The notes beneath the pieces were generated by a model. The model worked only from the letters and a program-made list of their open reading frames with translations. It did no database searches and had not been told where the DNA came from. Position numbers and translations under genes: made by a program. 64,000 nucleotides of DNA from Halomicrobium urmianum (GTDB taxonomy: Archaea > Halobacteriota > Halobacteria > Halobacteriales > Haloarculaceae), in contig NZ_CP084090.1 of assembly GCF_020217425.1 (NCBI RefSeq), forward strand, positions 3,038,001-3,102,000, given 5' to 3'. Shown here piece after piece: positions 1 through 9,514 of the stretch. Position 1 is the stretch's first letter; each line of letters starts with the position of its first letter.

Positions 1-1613
1 AAGCGGTGCCGGTCGGCGTTCGTCCCGAGGTGCTCGACGGATTCGACGCCCGGCTCCGTCCCGGCCGCTTCCCGGAACCGCTCGACCGGAGCGCCCGTGA
101 CGGTCACGTAGAACACGAAGTCGTCTCCGAAGGTCAGCACGCGGTCGAGTTCGATCCGGCAGTCGGCCCGCCCGGAGAGGGAGACGAACGTCAGGCCGCT
201 GTCGGTCGTCCCCAGCTCGAGCTCGGTCACCGCGTCGGCGTGCAGCAGCTCGCGCGTGACGGCGTTCTGGAGCGCGTCGCCGACCACCCGCCCCATCTCC
301 TCGAGGATCTCCCGCTCGCGCTCCGGGACGCCCTCTCCCCGCCGCGCGTAGACGCCCAGCACGCCGAAGGTGCGTTCGTCCGTGACCACGGGGACCGCCA
401 CGAGCCGATCGTACCCCTGCCGGTCGGCGTCGCGGTGCCAGGCGGGCTCTCCCGACTCCGTCGGGTCGATCACCTGAACGGCGCGCTCGTCGAGCGCTCG
501 CGCCGCTGGGGAGTCCGCGAGCGGTCGATCTCCCCCGGGCAACAGCGTCCGGAACCCCTCGACGTCGACGCCGTCGGCGGCCCACACCTCGAGGGCCTCC
601 CGGTCGGTGTCGAACCCGCCGACGGCCGCCCCGACGTAGGTGTCGGCGGCCGCGAGTCGCTCGCAGATCGCCTGTTCCATCTCCGAGCGGGTCGTCGCCT
701 CGATCAGCGCCTCGTCGACCGACCGGATGACGGCGTTGAGCGCGTTCAGCCGCTCCAGGCGTCGCTCCCGCCGGCGCCGTTCGGTGACGTCCCGGCTGAC
801 GCCCGTCAGCCCCACCACCTCGCCGTCGTCGTCCGTCAGCGGCGCTCCGGTGAACTCGAAGGGGATCCGCTCGCCGCCCTTCGTCACCAGATCGCCTTCC
901 GCCGTCGCGATACCCCCCGTCTCGAAGACCTCGATCAGCGACGAGACGACCTCGTCGCGGTCGTCCGCCGCGACGAAGTCGAGTGAGTGCATCGACGCCA
1001 CCTCCGCGTCGGAGTACCCCGTGACCGCCGTCAGGCGGTCGTTCCAGCGCAGGAACTGCCCCTCGCGGTCGAACGCGTACACCACGTCCGGGAGGGCGTC
1101 GAAGACGCTGTCGACGAACGCCCGCTCCGTGCTGAGTTCGTTCTCCCGCTCCACGCGGTCGGTGACGTCCCGCATGACGCCGACGAAGTACTGCCGGTCG
1201 TCGACCGCGAACTCGCGGACGGAGACGGACAGCGGGACCTCGATCCCGTTCCGCGCCAGCCCGGGGAACTCCACCTCCGTCCACTCGAACGTCTGCTCGC
1301 CGGTCCTGAGGTACCGCTGGAACCCGTCGAGGAAATCCGCCCGGAGCCGCTGGGGGATCAGCTCCGCGAGTCGCTCGCCGATCAGCTCGTCCGGCTCGTA
1401 GCGGAACACCCGGTCCACGGCGGGGTTCGCGAAGGCGATCCGTCCCTGATCGTCGATCACCAGCAGACACTCCGAAACGGCGTCGAGGAGGACGCCGACC
1501 AGCGGCGCCAGGTCCACCCGCTCCGCCAGTTCCTCGTGGACGGCGCACTCCTCGGACGCGAGCGCCTCCGTCCCCTCGACGAGCGGTCTGCTCCTGTCCT
1601 CGGTCACAGACAT
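1..1613 (-). CDS. PAS-PAS-GAF sensor, bacterioopsin-activator-like (partial, C-terminus outside window)
   Basis: The gene reads leftward from ATG at 1613 and is still open at base 1, so its C-terminus is missing. The translation shows a PAS domain at about residues 33-150 (SECLLVIDDQGRIAFANP), a second PAS at about 160-275 (DALPDVVYAFDREGQF, ending DVTERRRRE) and a GAF-type region at about 290-430 (LVAVPVVTDERTFGVLGVYA). The last visible part resembles the domain that follows GAF in haloarchaeal bacterioopsin-activator (Bat-like) regulators. Such proteins usually end in an HTH_10 DNA-binding domain, which would lie left of the window. No histidine-kinase motifs are visible. It is probably a cytoplasmic redox or light-responsive transcription regulator; the stimulus is unknown. 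A possible TATA-like AT stretch lies at about 1637-1645. Confidence 0.85.
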   Translation of the reverse strand, partial: MSVTEDRSRPLVEGTEALASEECAVHEELAERVDLAPLVGVLLDAVSECLLVIDDQGRIAFANPAVDRVFRYEPDELIGERLAELIPQRLRADFLDGFQRYLRTGEQTFEWTEVEFPGLARNGIEVPLSVSVREFAVDDRQYFVGVMRDVTDRVERENELSTERAFVDSVFDALPDVVYAFDREGQFLRWNDRLTAVTGYSDAEVASMHSLDFVAADDRDEVVSSLIEVFETGGIATAEGDLVTKGGERIPFEFTGAPLTDDDGEVVGLTGVSRDVTERRRRERRLERLNALNAVIRSVDEALIEATTRSEMEQAICERLAAADTYVGAAVGGFDTDREALEVWAADGVDVEGFRTLLPGGDRPLADSPAARALDERAVQVIDPTESGEPAWHRDADRQGYDRLVAVPVVTDERTFGVLGVYARRGEGVPEREREILEEMGRVVGDALQNAVTRELLHADAVTELELGTTDSGLTFVSLSGRADCRIELDRVLTFGDDFVFYVTVTGAPVERFREAAGTEPGVESVEHLGTNADRHR

Positions 1614-1926
1614 CCATACCGTCGTGGACCGATAGGCATTATTTCGGCCTGGAGACGTCCTGTGGACGTATGCTAACCGGTTGAATGCCTGTCGTCCATA
1701 CTTCTGGTTCAGTGACCCGACACGTTCGAACCGACTACGTCCCGAGACCGCGCAGAAACGCCCCCGTGCTCGGTCGGACGCGCACTTAGACGCGCGCTGC
1801 GCGCCGCTGTCCGATTCGAACGCTCGCAACCCTTCTCGCTCGTGACGCTGCCAGAACGACCCTCTGACGGACCTCTGGACCTCTCGTTCGGTTCTGAAAC
1901 GCCTGTGTCCGATCGGTAGCGGCCCT

Positions 1927-1970
1927 ATCGAGTCGACGACGAAGACCCGTCCTTTCAGCCCTCGTCTTCG
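1927..1970. repeat. Direct repeat, copy 1 (copy of the dnaK 3' end)
   Basis: These 44 bases match 2285-2328 at 40 of 44 positions, in the same orientation. The second copy contains the last codons and stop of dnaK plus 28 bases downstream, so this is a displaced copy of the dnaK 3' end. Together the two copies bracket the hairpin array. Confidence 0.8.
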
Positions 1971-2284
1971 CCAAACTCGAAAAGCTCGCTTCGATCGTCC
2001 TCGTCCAGCTTGAGAAGCTCACTCCGTTCGCTTCTCAGGACACCGGAAGACGTGCTCGCTCCGGAAGAGCAAACTCTTCCGTGCCCTCGTTCGCTTCGCT
2101 CACGAGAACTCCGCTACGCGCGTCTTCCGAGCCGACGAAGACGACTCCTCGCGTTACTCGTCGTCTTCGTCCACTTCAGAAAGCTCGCTGACGCTCGCTT
2201 TCTGAGACGCCGAGAGAGCTCTGCTCTCTCGGGCCCTGCCTCGCTTCGCTCGGCAGGACACCGATAGACTCGCTACGCTCGTCA
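1971..2284. repeat. Array of short GC-rich hairpins
   Basis: This stretch without a credible gene is built from consecutive inverted repeats. Clear units are 2011-2037 (tgagaag/cttctca), 2062-2080 (ggaagag/ctcttcc), about 2137-2172 (gacgaagacgac-type arms), 2177-2204 (cagaaagc/gctttctg), 2212-2230 (gagag-type arms) and 2235-2257 (cctgcc/ggcagg). Several loops share the pattern tcgctNcgctcg. ORFs across it are arginine-rich and look like chance. Bases 1614-1926 to the left hold the sensor promoter and no other feature I can support. The function is unknown; it could act as terminator-like structure after dnaK or be repeat-element debris. Confidence 0.75.
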
Positions 2285-2328
2285 ATCGAGCCGACGACGA
2301 AGACTCGTCCTTTCAGTCCTCGTCCTCG
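2285..2328. repeat. Direct repeat, copy 2 (spans the dnaK stop)
   Basis: This is the partner of the repeat at 1927-1970. It covers the dnaK stop codon (2313-2315), the last few Asp/Glu codons and 28 downstream bases. As it includes the real end of dnaK, it is presumably the source copy. Confidence 0.8.
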
Positions 2329-4226
2329 TCGTCGACGTCCTCGAAGTCGGCGTCCACGTACTCCTCGCCCTGGCCGGCCGCACCGGCGCCGGCAGCGCCG
2401 CCGGGACCGCCCGCGGCGCCGCCCATGCCGCCGGGACCTGCGCCAGCCGCACCGGCACCGGCGCCCGCGGCGCCCTCGGCGGCCTGCTCCTGGTACATCT
2501 GCTTGCCGATCTCCTGAAGCTGCTCGCTGAGGTTCTCGGTGACCTCCTCGTAGTCCTCCTTGGTGGCGTCCTCGTCCTGGAGGGTCTCCTCGACCTCGTC
2601 GATGGCGTCCTCGATGTCGGCGATGAGGTCGTCGTCGACCTCGTCCTCGTTCTCCTCGATGAGGGTCTCGGCGCGCTGGACGGCGGACTCGGCTTCGTTG
2701 CGGGCCTCGATCCGCTCGCGGCGCTGCTGGTCCTCTTCGGCGTGCTGCTCGGCCTCCTCCTGCATCTGCTCGATCTGCTCGTCGGAGAGGCCGGCGCCGC
2801 CCTCGATGGTGATCTCCTCGGAGTTACCGGAGCCCTGGTCCTCCGCGGAGACGTTGACGATGCCGTTCTCGTCGATCGAGAAGGTGACCTCGATCTGCGG
2901 GGTGCCGGCGGGGGCCGGCGGGATGCCGCTCAGCGCGAACTCGCCGAGCAGTTCGTTCTCCTCGGCGATCTCACGCTCGCCTTGGAAGACGCGGATCTGG
3001 ACCTGCGTCTGGTTGTCCGCGGCGGTCGTGAATATCTTCGACTCCTCGGTCGGGATGGTAGTGTTCTTCTCGATGAGGCGCTCGAAGAGCCCGCCCTTGA
3101 CCTCGACGCCGAGCGAGAGCGGCGTGACGTCCAGCAGGACGATGTCGTCGACGTCCCCCGAGAGGACGCCGCCCTGGATGGCCGCGCCGAGCGCGACGGC
3201 CTCGTCGGGGTTGACGTTCTTCTTGGGCTCCTGGCCGGTCATCTCCTCGACCTGCTCCTGGACCTGCGGCATCCGGGTGGACCCGCCGACGAGGATGACC
3301 TCGTCGATGTCTCCTTCGTCGTAGCCGGCGTCGTCGAGGGCCTGCTCCGTCGGGCCGACGGTGCGCTCGATGAGGTCCGAGGTGAGTGACTCGAACTTCG
3401 CGCGGGTGAGCTTCTCCTCGAGATCGAGGGGCCCGTCGTCGGTCGTCGCGATGAACGGCAGGTTGATCCGGGTCTCCTTCCGGCTGGAGAGTTCGATCTT
3501 GGCCTCCTCCGCCGCGTCCTTCAGGCGCTGGAGGGCCTGTCGGTCGTCGCGGAGGTCGATGCCGTGCTCGTCCTCGAACTCGTCGGCCAGGTAGTCGATG
3601 ATCGCCTGGTCCCAGTCGTCGCCGCCGAGGTCGTTGTCGCCGTTGGTGGCGACGACCTCGTAGACGCCGCCGCCGAGGTCGAGGATAGAGACGTCGAAGG
3701 TACCCCCACCGAGGTCGTAGACGAGGACGGTCTGGTCGGACTCGTCGTCGAGCCCGTAGGCCATCGCCGCGGCCGTCGGCTCGTTGACGATGCGCTCGAC
3801 CTCGAAGCCGGCCACCTCGCCGGCGTCCTTGGTCGCCTGGCGCTGTCGGTCGTTGAAGTACGCGGGGACCGTGATGACCGCCTTCTCGACCTCGTCGCCG
3901 AGGTACTCCTCGGCGTCGCGCTTGATCTTCTGGAGGATCATCGCCGAGACCTGCTCGGGCGTGTAGTCCTCGCCCTCCAGCTCGACGGTGTAGTCGTCCT
4001 CCCCCATGTGGCGCTTGATCGACTGGATCGTCTGTTCGGGGTTCTTGACTGCCTGGTTCTTCGCGGGCTTGCCCACCAGCCGTTCGCCGTCGTCGAAGGC
4101 AACGACGGACGGTGTCGTCCGCTCGCCCTCCGAGTTCACGATGATCTCGGGGTCGCCGCCCTCCATGACCGCGAACGCGCTGTTCGTGGTCCCGAGGTCG
4201 ATTCCGAGAATCTTGTTGCTCGCCAT
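2313..4226 (-). CDS. dnaK: Chaperone DnaK (Hsp70)
   Basis: Hsp70 ATPase that binds and releases unfolded proteins in the cytoplasm with GrpE and DnaJ. The 637-residue protein has the usual length. The N-terminal phosphate motif [16 protein letters not shown], the internal [18 protein letters not shown] and [12 protein letters not shown] define the nucleotide-binding domain (about 1-365). A substrate-binding domain, helical lid and Gly/Ala-rich tail ending in an acidic stretch follow. grpE lies upstream on the same strand, separated by one unrelated gene. No dnaJ follows directly; the 3' side is the hairpin array, and the 3' end itself has been duplicated. A TTTTAA box 29-34 bases before the ATG suggests its own promoter and a very short leader. 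Confidence 0.98.
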   Translation of the reverse strand: MASNKILGIDLGTTNSAFAVMEGGDPEIIVNSEGERTTPSVVAFDDGERLVGKPAKNQAVKNPEQTIQSIKRHMGEDDYTVELEGEDYTPEQVSAMILQKIKRDAEEYLGDEVEKAVITVPAYFNDRQRQATKDAGEVAGFEVERIVNEPTAAAMAYGLDDESDQTVLVYDLGGGTFDVSILDLGGGVYEVVATNGDNDLGGDDWDQAIIDYLADEFEDEHGIDLRDDRQALQRLKDAAEEAKIELSSRKETRINLPFIATTDDGPLDLEEKLTRAKFESLTSDLIERTVGPTEQALDDAGYDEGDIDEVILVGGSTRMPQVQEQVEEMTGQEPKKNVNPDEAVALGAAIQGGVLSGDVDDIVLLDVTPLSLGVEVKGGLFERLIEKNTTIPTEESKIFTTAADNQTQVQIRVFQGEREIAEENELLGEFALSGIPPAPAGTPQIEVTFSIDENGIVNVSAEDQGSGNSEEITIEGGAGLSDEQIEQMQEEAEQHAEEDQQRRERIEARNEAESAVQRAETLIEENEDEVDDDLIADIEDAIDEVEETLQDEDATKEDYEEVTENLSEQLQEIGKQMYQEQAAEGAAGAGAGAAGAGPGGMGGAAGGPGGAAGAGAAGQGEEYVDADFEDVDDEDED

Positions 4227-4254
4227 CTTGTCTGCCTATACCCGGTTCGGCCGG

Positions 4255-4260
4255 TTAAAA
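4255..4260 (-). promoter_or_regulatory. TATA-like box of dnaK
   Basis: On the minus strand this reads TTTTAA, 29-34 bases upstream of the dnaK ATG. That spacing fits the leaderless or short-leader transcripts common in haloarchaea. It is a motif match only. Confidence 0.45.
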
Positions 4261-4408
4261 GTTGCTAGACGGGACAGAACCTGATCGGTGGGAACGGGCC
4301 GCGTGCCCGCTGTTTGTAGGCCCTGCCGTCCGTCCGACCGGTGCTTATATGATGGCCCGCAAACAGACCGCTGGCCGCCGCCGTCGACGGTGGCAGCGAC
4401 GGCCGCCG

Positions 4409-5167
4409 TCACTCCCGGTCCGCCACCGCGAACCGCGCCATCACGGGCCAGTGATCCGAGGGCGCCAGCCAGTCGGGACCCAGGTCAGTCAGCACGCCGT
4501 GGGCCGTCGCCGTCAGCCCCTCGCCTGCGAAGACGTAGTCGATGCGCTTCGACGCCGCGCGGTCGTACCCGTGGTAGGTCTCGACCGGGCCGTGGGGCGA
4601 TTCGACGACTCTCCTGGCGTCGTCGACTGTCTCCGTGAGGATCTCGTAGGGCCGCGAGTCCGGACGGCTGTTGAAATCGCCGGTCAGAATCACCGGCGCG
4701 TCGTGACCCTCGGCGCGGTCCCGGAGGATCCGGGCGCTCTCGCGGCGCGCTTCTGGCCCGTCCACGTCGAGGTGGACGTTGTAGTGCTCGATCCGCCGGC
4801 CGCTCTCCCGCAGTTCGACGGTGGCGTGGGTAGCCAGCCGCGGGATGTTCGCGTCCCAGGCGCGGTGGCGGTCGGTGGGGTCCGGCGCCAGCCAGAAGGC
4901 CTCCCGGTCGACGATCCGCGCCCGCTCGCGCAGGACGCCGACCGGCGTGTGCTCGCCGACGTCGCGGTCCTCGCCGTACCACTCGTAGCCCGGTAGCGCC
5001 GCCCGGAGGTCGTCGGCCTGCCCGAGCCAGCACTCCTGCAGGCCGACGACGGTCGGCCGGTGAAAGCGGATCAGGGCGGCGACGTCGGCCGCCCGCTCGG
5101 ACCACGGTGCGGCCTCGTCTTCCAGGCCGTCGTAGAGGACGTTGTACGAGAGCGCGGAGACGGTCAC
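4409..5167 (-). CDS. Endonuclease/exonuclease/phosphatase family protein
   Basis: A metal-dependent hydrolase of the exonuclease III/DNase I/sphingomyelinase fold, 252 residues, starting with GTG at 5167. Visible family motifs are the N-terminal SYNVLYDG, the metal-binding Glu in VVGLQECWLG, the catalytic ILTGDFNSRPDS and the C-terminal PSDHWPVMARF. There is no signal peptide, so it is probably cytoplasmic. The substrate (nucleic acid, phospholipid or small phosphoester) cannot be told from sequence. It lies between grpE and dnaK on the same strand, but dnaK has its own promoter-like box, so a shared job is not implied. Confidence 0.85.
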   Translation of the reverse strand: MTVSALSYNVLYDGLEDEAAPWSERAADVAALIRFHRPTVVGLQECWLGQADDLRAALPGYEWYGEDRDVGEHTPVGVLRERARIVDREAFWLAPDPTDRHRAWDANIPRLATHATVELRESGRRIEHYNVHLDVDGPEARRESARILRDRAEGHDAPVILTGDFNSRPDSRPYEILTETVDDARRVVESPHGPVETYHGYDRAASKRIDYVFAGEGLTATAHGVLTDLGPDWLAPSDHWPVMARFAVADRE

Positions 5168-5212
5168 CGGCGACGATACGCGCCAGCGGCGTAAGAAAAC
5201 AGGGGCGAGTCG

Positions 5213-5866
5213 CTACTCCCCGCCCTCGCTGACGGTCACCTGCGCCTCGCGGAGGACGGCGTCGGCCATGAGGTAGCCGGGCCGGTGGACGTCGGCGATG
5301 GTGCCCTCGGGCTGGTCGCTGTCGACCCGGGCCAGCACCTGGTGGCGCTCGGGGTCGACCTCCGCGCCCGGTTCGGGCTCGACGACCTCGACGTCCTCCG
5401 CGTCGAGGACGTCGTCGAACTGCCGGAGGGTGGACTCGACGCCGTCGCGGATGTCGACGTCCTCGTCCTGGTCGAGCGCGCGCCGGAGGTTGTCGCGGAC
5501 GTCGAGCAGCCGCGAGACCAGGTCCTCGGTGGCGCGCTTCTTCTGCTGCTCCTGGCGCTTCTCCATCCGCTTCTTGAAGTTCTGGAAGTCGGCCTGCTTG
5601 CGCTTGAGCTTCGACTCCAGCTCCTCGACCTCCTCGTCGCGATCCGCGACGGTCGCCTCCAACTCATCGACGCGCGCCCGCAGGCCGGACAGCTCCCGGG
5701 CGATCGACTCCGCGTCGGAGCCCTCGATCCGCTCGACGAGCTCGTCGTCGACTTCGCCGTTGCTCTCCGCCTCGGCGGTCGATCCGGCGGCGCGCTCCTC
5801 CTCCGCGGCCCCGACTCCGTCCTCGTCGGCGTCCGTCTCGGCGTCTGCCGCGTCCTGCTCGGTCAT
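5213..5866 (-). CDS. grpE: Nucleotide exchange factor GrpE
   Basis: Exchange factor that releases ADP from DnaK. The 217-residue protein has a very acidic N-terminus (about 1-60), a long coiled coil (about 60-120, with KRKQADFQNFKKRMEKRQ, the usual GrpE signature of aligned Asp, Phe and Lys residues) and a C-terminal beta domain ending LREAQVTVSEGGE. It is on the same strand as dnaK, as expected for partners, with one intervening gene. The acidic N-terminal extension is typical of halophilic versions. Confidence 0.95.
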   Translation of the reverse strand: MTEQDAADAETDADEDGVGAAEEERAAGSTAEAESNGEVDDELVERIEGSDAESIARELSGLRARVDELEATVADRDEEVEELESKLKRKQADFQNFKKRMEKRQEQQKKRATEDLVSRLLDVRDNLRRALDQDEDVDIRDGVESTLRQFDDVLDAEDVEVVEPEPGAEVDPERHQVLARVDSDQPEGTIADVHRPGYLMADAVLREAQVTVSEGGE

Positions 5867-5994
5867 ACTCCCACCGTGGCGGCCAGCGGATAAAAGAATT
5901 CAGAAATCCGGCGTGGCGCGGGCCCGACCGCGACCGGACTCGTGGGTCCGACCGCGCGGGGAATCGAGAACGAGCCGATCGACCGTCGACGCCG

Positions 5995-7833
5995 TCAGGC
6001 GCTGTCGGAGCCGCGCTCCTCGACGCGCAGCGTGTACTCTCCGCTCCCCCGGCGGGCGTTGACCAGGATTCCCACCGCGCCGTCGATCGACGACAGGGTG
6101 ACCGATTCGGCGCTGCCGTCGCTCGCCGACAGGGCGTCGTAGTCGCTCCCGGACGGCGTCCGCCCGTCGGCCGTGACGTACAGGTCGAAGTCGGCGTCGT
6201 TTGGTCCCTCGAGCGTGACCGCGACCTCGCAGGTCGACGCCAGCCGCTGGTTCCACCGCCAGGGGTCGTCGTCCCACCAGCCGGACAGCGACGACTGGAC
6301 GCTCCCCGATACCGTCTGGTCGCACTGGGCGGCGGCCTCGACCGCGACGGTCACCGCGTCGGTCGCGGTCGCGCCGTCGCCGTCGGTGACGGTGAGCGTC
6401 GCCTCGTACTCGCCGGCCGCGTCGTAGGCGTGCTCGACGGTCGCGCCCGTCGCGGTCGACCCGTCGCCGAGGGCCCACTCGTAGCGCTCGACGGAGCCGT
6501 CGGGGTCGCCGGAACCGCTACCGTCGAAGGTGACGGTCTCGCCGACGGTCGCCTCGGCGGGACTCGCCGTCGCGTCGGCCGTCGGCGACTCGTTCGTCGA
6601 TCCGCCGGTCGTCGAGCCGGCCGACGCGACGATGGCGGCGGCGTCCACGCGGCCCGCGCCCTGCTCGTCGCTGGAGAGCCCGACGTCGACGGCCGTCTCC
6701 CGTAGCAGTCGCCTGAGCTCTTCGGCCCCGAGATCCGGGTTCGCCGCCTTGCCCAGTGCGGCCACGCCCGCGACGACCGGCGCGGCCATCGACGTGCCCG
6801 AGTAGTGACCGTATCCGTCGGACGGCATCGTCGAGAGGACGTTCACGCCAGGCGCCGCCAGCTCGACGGCGGAGCCGTAGTTCGAGAAGTCGGCCAGTTC
6901 CTCGTTCGGATCGACCGCCGAGACCGCGACGCACTCCTCGTAGCGGGCCGGGTAGGCGACCCCCGACTGGCCCGAGTTCCCCGCCGCACACACGACGAGG
7001 GCGTCGTGCTGGTCGGCGGCGTACTCGACGGCCCGCTTCATCGTCCGGGTGTCGCTGCCGCCGCCGAGAGACACGTTGATCACGTCGGCCCCCCGATCGG
7101 TCGCCCACTGGATGGCGTCCGCGATGTCCGACAGCGATCCCCGTCCTGTCTCGTCGAGGGCGCGGGCCACCAGCAGCCGCGAGTCGCTGGGGCCGGCGAC
7201 GCCGACGCCGTTGTCGGTATCCGCCGACGCGCAGCCCGCGACGTGGGTGCCGTGGGCCTCGTCGCTGGTGTCGGGCGCTGGATCCCCGTCGCTGTCGGCG
7301 AAGTCCCGACCGGGGTCCGATCCGAACCCGGACGCCAGGTCGGGGTGGTCGTAGGCGACGCCCGTGTCGACGACGGCGATCGTGACGTCAGCGTCCCCGA
7401 GCGTCTCGTCCCACGCGTCGTCGGCGTTGACCAGCTGGGGAGCGTACTGCTGATCGAAGCCCGGGTCGTTGGGCGCAAGCTGCGTCTCGAAGGCGACGTT
7501 GTCCTCGACGTACTCGACCTCGGTCCGATTCGCCATTGCGGACCGGACTGCCTCGCGAGCGCGCTCCGCTCCCGGGATCTGTAGCGCCACGTACCCGAGC
7601 GTCTGGTTGACGTGGACGACCGACGCGTCGGCGGGTGACGCTGACGACGCCATCGACGCCACGGTTCCGGCGTCAGCCTCGTCCGCGGCGCCGAGGATCA
7701 CCTCGTCGGGCTTCTCGCCCGAGCGACGGCGCGGCCGGGCGGCCGTCACGCCGCCGGCGGCGGCGAGGCCCAGCGAACCGAGTCCCTGCAGCACGCTTCT
7801 CCGGTTCCAACCGTCCGTACCACTTCGCTTCAT
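5995..7833 (-). CDS. Tat-exported subtilisin-like serine protease with PKD domain (halolysin type)
   Basis: Secreted S8 family endopeptidase, 612 residues. The N-terminus has a twin-arginine signal (NRRSVLQGLGSLGLAAAGG). A propeptide covers about 40-120. The catalytic residues are all visible: Asp156 in AVVDTGVA, His194 in EAHGTHVAG, oxyanion Asn286 in CAAGNSG and Ser348 in SGTSMAAP. A PKD domain follows (about 412-500), then a C-terminal region resembling the pre-peptidase C-terminal domain (about 505-605, with DFDLYVTADGRTPSGSDYD). This is the layout of haloarchaeal halolysins, which degrade protein outside the cell. Folding before export through the Tat route fits the TatA gene at the other end of the window. 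Confidence 0.95.
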   Translation of the reverse strand: MKRSGTDGWNRRSVLQGLGSLGLAAAGGVTAARPRRRSGEKPDEVILGAADEADAGTVASMASSASPADASVVHVNQTLGYVALQIPGAERAREAVRSAMANRTEVEYVEDNVAFETQLAPNDPGFDQQYAPQLVNADDAWDETLGDADVTIAVVDTGVAYDHPDLASGFGSDPGRDFADSDGDPAPDTSDEAHGTHVAGCASADTDNGVGVAGPSDSRLLVARALDETGRGSLSDIADAIQWATDRGADVINVSLGGGSDTRTMKRAVEYAADQHDALVVCAAGNSGQSGVAYPARYEECVAVSAVDPNEELADFSNYGSAVELAAPGVNVLSTMPSDGYGHYSGTSMAAPVVAGVAALGKAANPDLGAEELRRLLRETAVDVGLSSDEQGAGRVDAAAIVASAGSTTGGSTNESPTADATASPAEATVGETVTFDGSGSGDPDGSVERYEWALGDGSTATGATVEHAYDAAGEYEATLTVTDGDGATATDAVTVAVEAAAQCDQTVSGSVQSSLSGWWDDDPWRWNQRLASTCEVAVTLEGPNDADFDLYVTADGRTPSGSDYDALSASDGSAESVTLSSIDGAVGILVNARRGSGEYTLRVEERGSDSA

Positions 7834-7856
7834 GACACCCGTATCATATCGCGCAC

Positions 7857-7866
7857 CTACTTATCA
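7857..7866 (-). promoter_or_regulatory. TATA-like box of the subtilase gene
   Basis: The AT-rich stretch reads CATGATAAG-like on the minus strand, about 24-33 bases before the subtilase ATG. The rest of the 300-base gap to the helicase gene (to 8134) is AT-rich on its left half and holds no gene I can support. Confidence 0.4.
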
Positions 7867-8134
7867 TGTACGATAATAACGGGATAATATTACTGGCGCT
7901 AGAGTTTTTCCTGTCCCCATCTGGTGTTTCTATAACTCCAACGTAGTTATCAAATACTAACGCGGCGGGCATCGACCACCGGGACAGCCCAGCGGCCGCA
8001 CTCGGCGGCGCGGTCGCCGTCCCGGTGGATCGCCGCGAGAGCTGCCACGGGATACCGAGGCCTGGCGCGAAATCGGGCGGTGTGGACGACCAGACCCACC
8101 GCGATCCCACACGGTTATCCGGTCGAGACGCCCA

Positions 8135-9502
8135 ATGACGGACGTGGTCAGGCTCAGCTACGAGGAGGGGACGATCCGAATCGCGGGGTCGGTCCCGCCG
8201 GACCTGCCCGGCGTCGAGCGGGACGACCGCACCGAGACCGCCCGCGCGCCGGGCTACCGGTACGCGGACCTGCTGGCGGCGCTCGACGAGCGCGGGATCG
8301 ACTACGAGGACGGCGTTCTCGACGCCCCGGCGCTCGACCTGGCGTCGGACTACGAGCTCCGCGACTACCAGCGGGACGCCCTGGACGCCTGGCTGGACGC
8401 GAGCGCGGCCGGCGCGGCCCACGACCGCCGCGGCGTCCTCGAGCTCCCGACCGGGAGCGGCAAGACGGTAGTCGGCATCGCCGCGATGGAGGCCCTGGGA
8501 ACGCCGACGCTGGTCGTGGTGCCGACCATCGACCTGCTCGATCAGTGGCAGCGGGAACTTGAACGCGAGCTCGACGGCGGGCCGATCGGCCGCCTCGGCG
8601 GCGGCGACCAGCGCCTCGCGGACGTGACCGTCTCGACCTACGACTCGGCGTACCTCCGCGCCGACGAGATCGGCGGCCGGTTCGGACTGGTCGTCTTCGA
8701 CGAGGTCCACCACCTCGGCGGCGAGGGGTACCGCGACGTCGCGCGCCTGCTGGCCGCCCCCGCCCGACTCGGCCTGACGGCCACCTTCGAGCGCCCCGAC
8801 GGCGCCCACGAGGCCGTCGCCGACCTCGTCGGCCCGCTCGTCCACCGGATCGACGTGGACGAACTCGCCGGCGAGCACCTCGCCGACTACGACGTCAAGC
8901 GAATCGAGGTCGCGCTCACCGACGCCGAGCGCGAAACGTACGAGCGCCACCAGAGCACCTTCACGGACTACCTCGCCCAGTCGAACATCCAGATGCGCTC
9001 GGGCAGCGACTACCAGGAACTGGTCAAGCGCTCCGGCTCTGACCCGCGGGCGCGGGAGGCCCTGCTCGCCAAGCAGCGCGCACGCGAGGTGATGATGAAC
9101 GCCGACCGGAAGGTCGACCGGCTGGCCGGGATTCTCGACCGCCACGTCGACGACCGGATCATCGTCTTCACCGCCCACACCGACCTCGTCTACCGCCTCT
9201 CCGAGCGGTTCCTGCTGCCCGCCATCACCCACGAGACGCCGACCAGCGAGCGCCGCGAGATCCTGGAGCGGTTCCGCGACGGCACCTACTCCCGCATCGT
9301 GACGGCCAACGTCCTCGACGAGGGCGTCGACGTCCCCGACGCCAACGTCGCCGTCGTCCTCTCCGGCAGCGGCTCCGAGCGGGAGTTCACCCAGCGCCTC
9401 GGCCGCGTCCTCCGGCCGAAAGAGGACGGCGGCCGCGCGCTGCTGTACGAACTCGTCACCGAGGACACCGCGGAGGAGCGCGTGGCCCGACGGCGGCGAT
9501 AG
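8135..9502 (+). CDS. XPB/Rad25-type DNA helicase
   Basis: Superfamily 2 ATP-dependent helicase resembling archaeal XPB, 455 residues. An N-terminal damage-recognition-like region (about 1-80) precedes the helicase core. Motifs are LPTGSGKTVVG (Walker A), VVFDEVHHLGGEG (DEVH box), LGLTATFERPDG (motif III) and, in the second domain, FTQRLGRVLRPKEDGG (motif VI). In archaea XPB acts in DNA repair and its known partner is Bax1 (DUF790), with which it forms a helicase-nuclease pair. Here the Bax1-like gene is on the same strand about 4 kb downstream, separated by an oppositely oriented operon. The start at 8135 gives the usual short N-terminus. Confidence 0.9.
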   Translation: MTDVVRLSYEEGTIRIAGSVPPDLPGVERDDRTETARAPGYRYADLLAALDERGIDYEDGVLDAPALDLASDYELRDYQRDALDAWLDASAAGAAHDRRGVLELPTGSGKTVVGIAAMEALGTPTLVVVPTIDLLDQWQRELERELDGGPIGRLGGGDQRLADVTVSTYDSAYLRADEIGGRFGLVVFDEVHHLGGEGYRDVARLLAAPARLGLTATFERPDGAHEAVADLVGPLVHRIDVDELAGEHLADYDVKRIEVALTDAERETYERHQSTFTDYLAQSNIQMRSGSDYQELVKRSGSDPRAREALLAKQRAREVMMNADRKVDRLAGILDRHVDDRIIVFTAHTDLVYRLSERFLLPAITHETPTSERREILERFRDGTYSRIVTANVLDEGVDVPDANVAVVLSGSGSEREFTQRLGRVLRPKEDGGRALLYELVTEDTAEERVARRRR

Positions 9503-9514
9503 CGAGGCCGTTCC

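Noticed and set aside
6-1676. Long plus-strand ORFs opposite the sensor gene
   Set aside because: They are shadows of the GC-rich minus-strand gene, with no family motif and Arg/Pro-rich translation.
1786-2267. Short ORFs on both strands in the hairpin array
   Set aside because: The peptides are repetitive and arginine-rich, and there is no start signal; the DNA is explained by hairpins.
1971-2284. CRISPR array
   Set aside because: The repeats are of unequal length and spacing, differ in sequence, and no cas gene is present.
7844-9232. Large minus-strand ORF opposite the XPB helicase
   Set aside because: The helicase on the plus strand has all motifs; the opposite frame has none.
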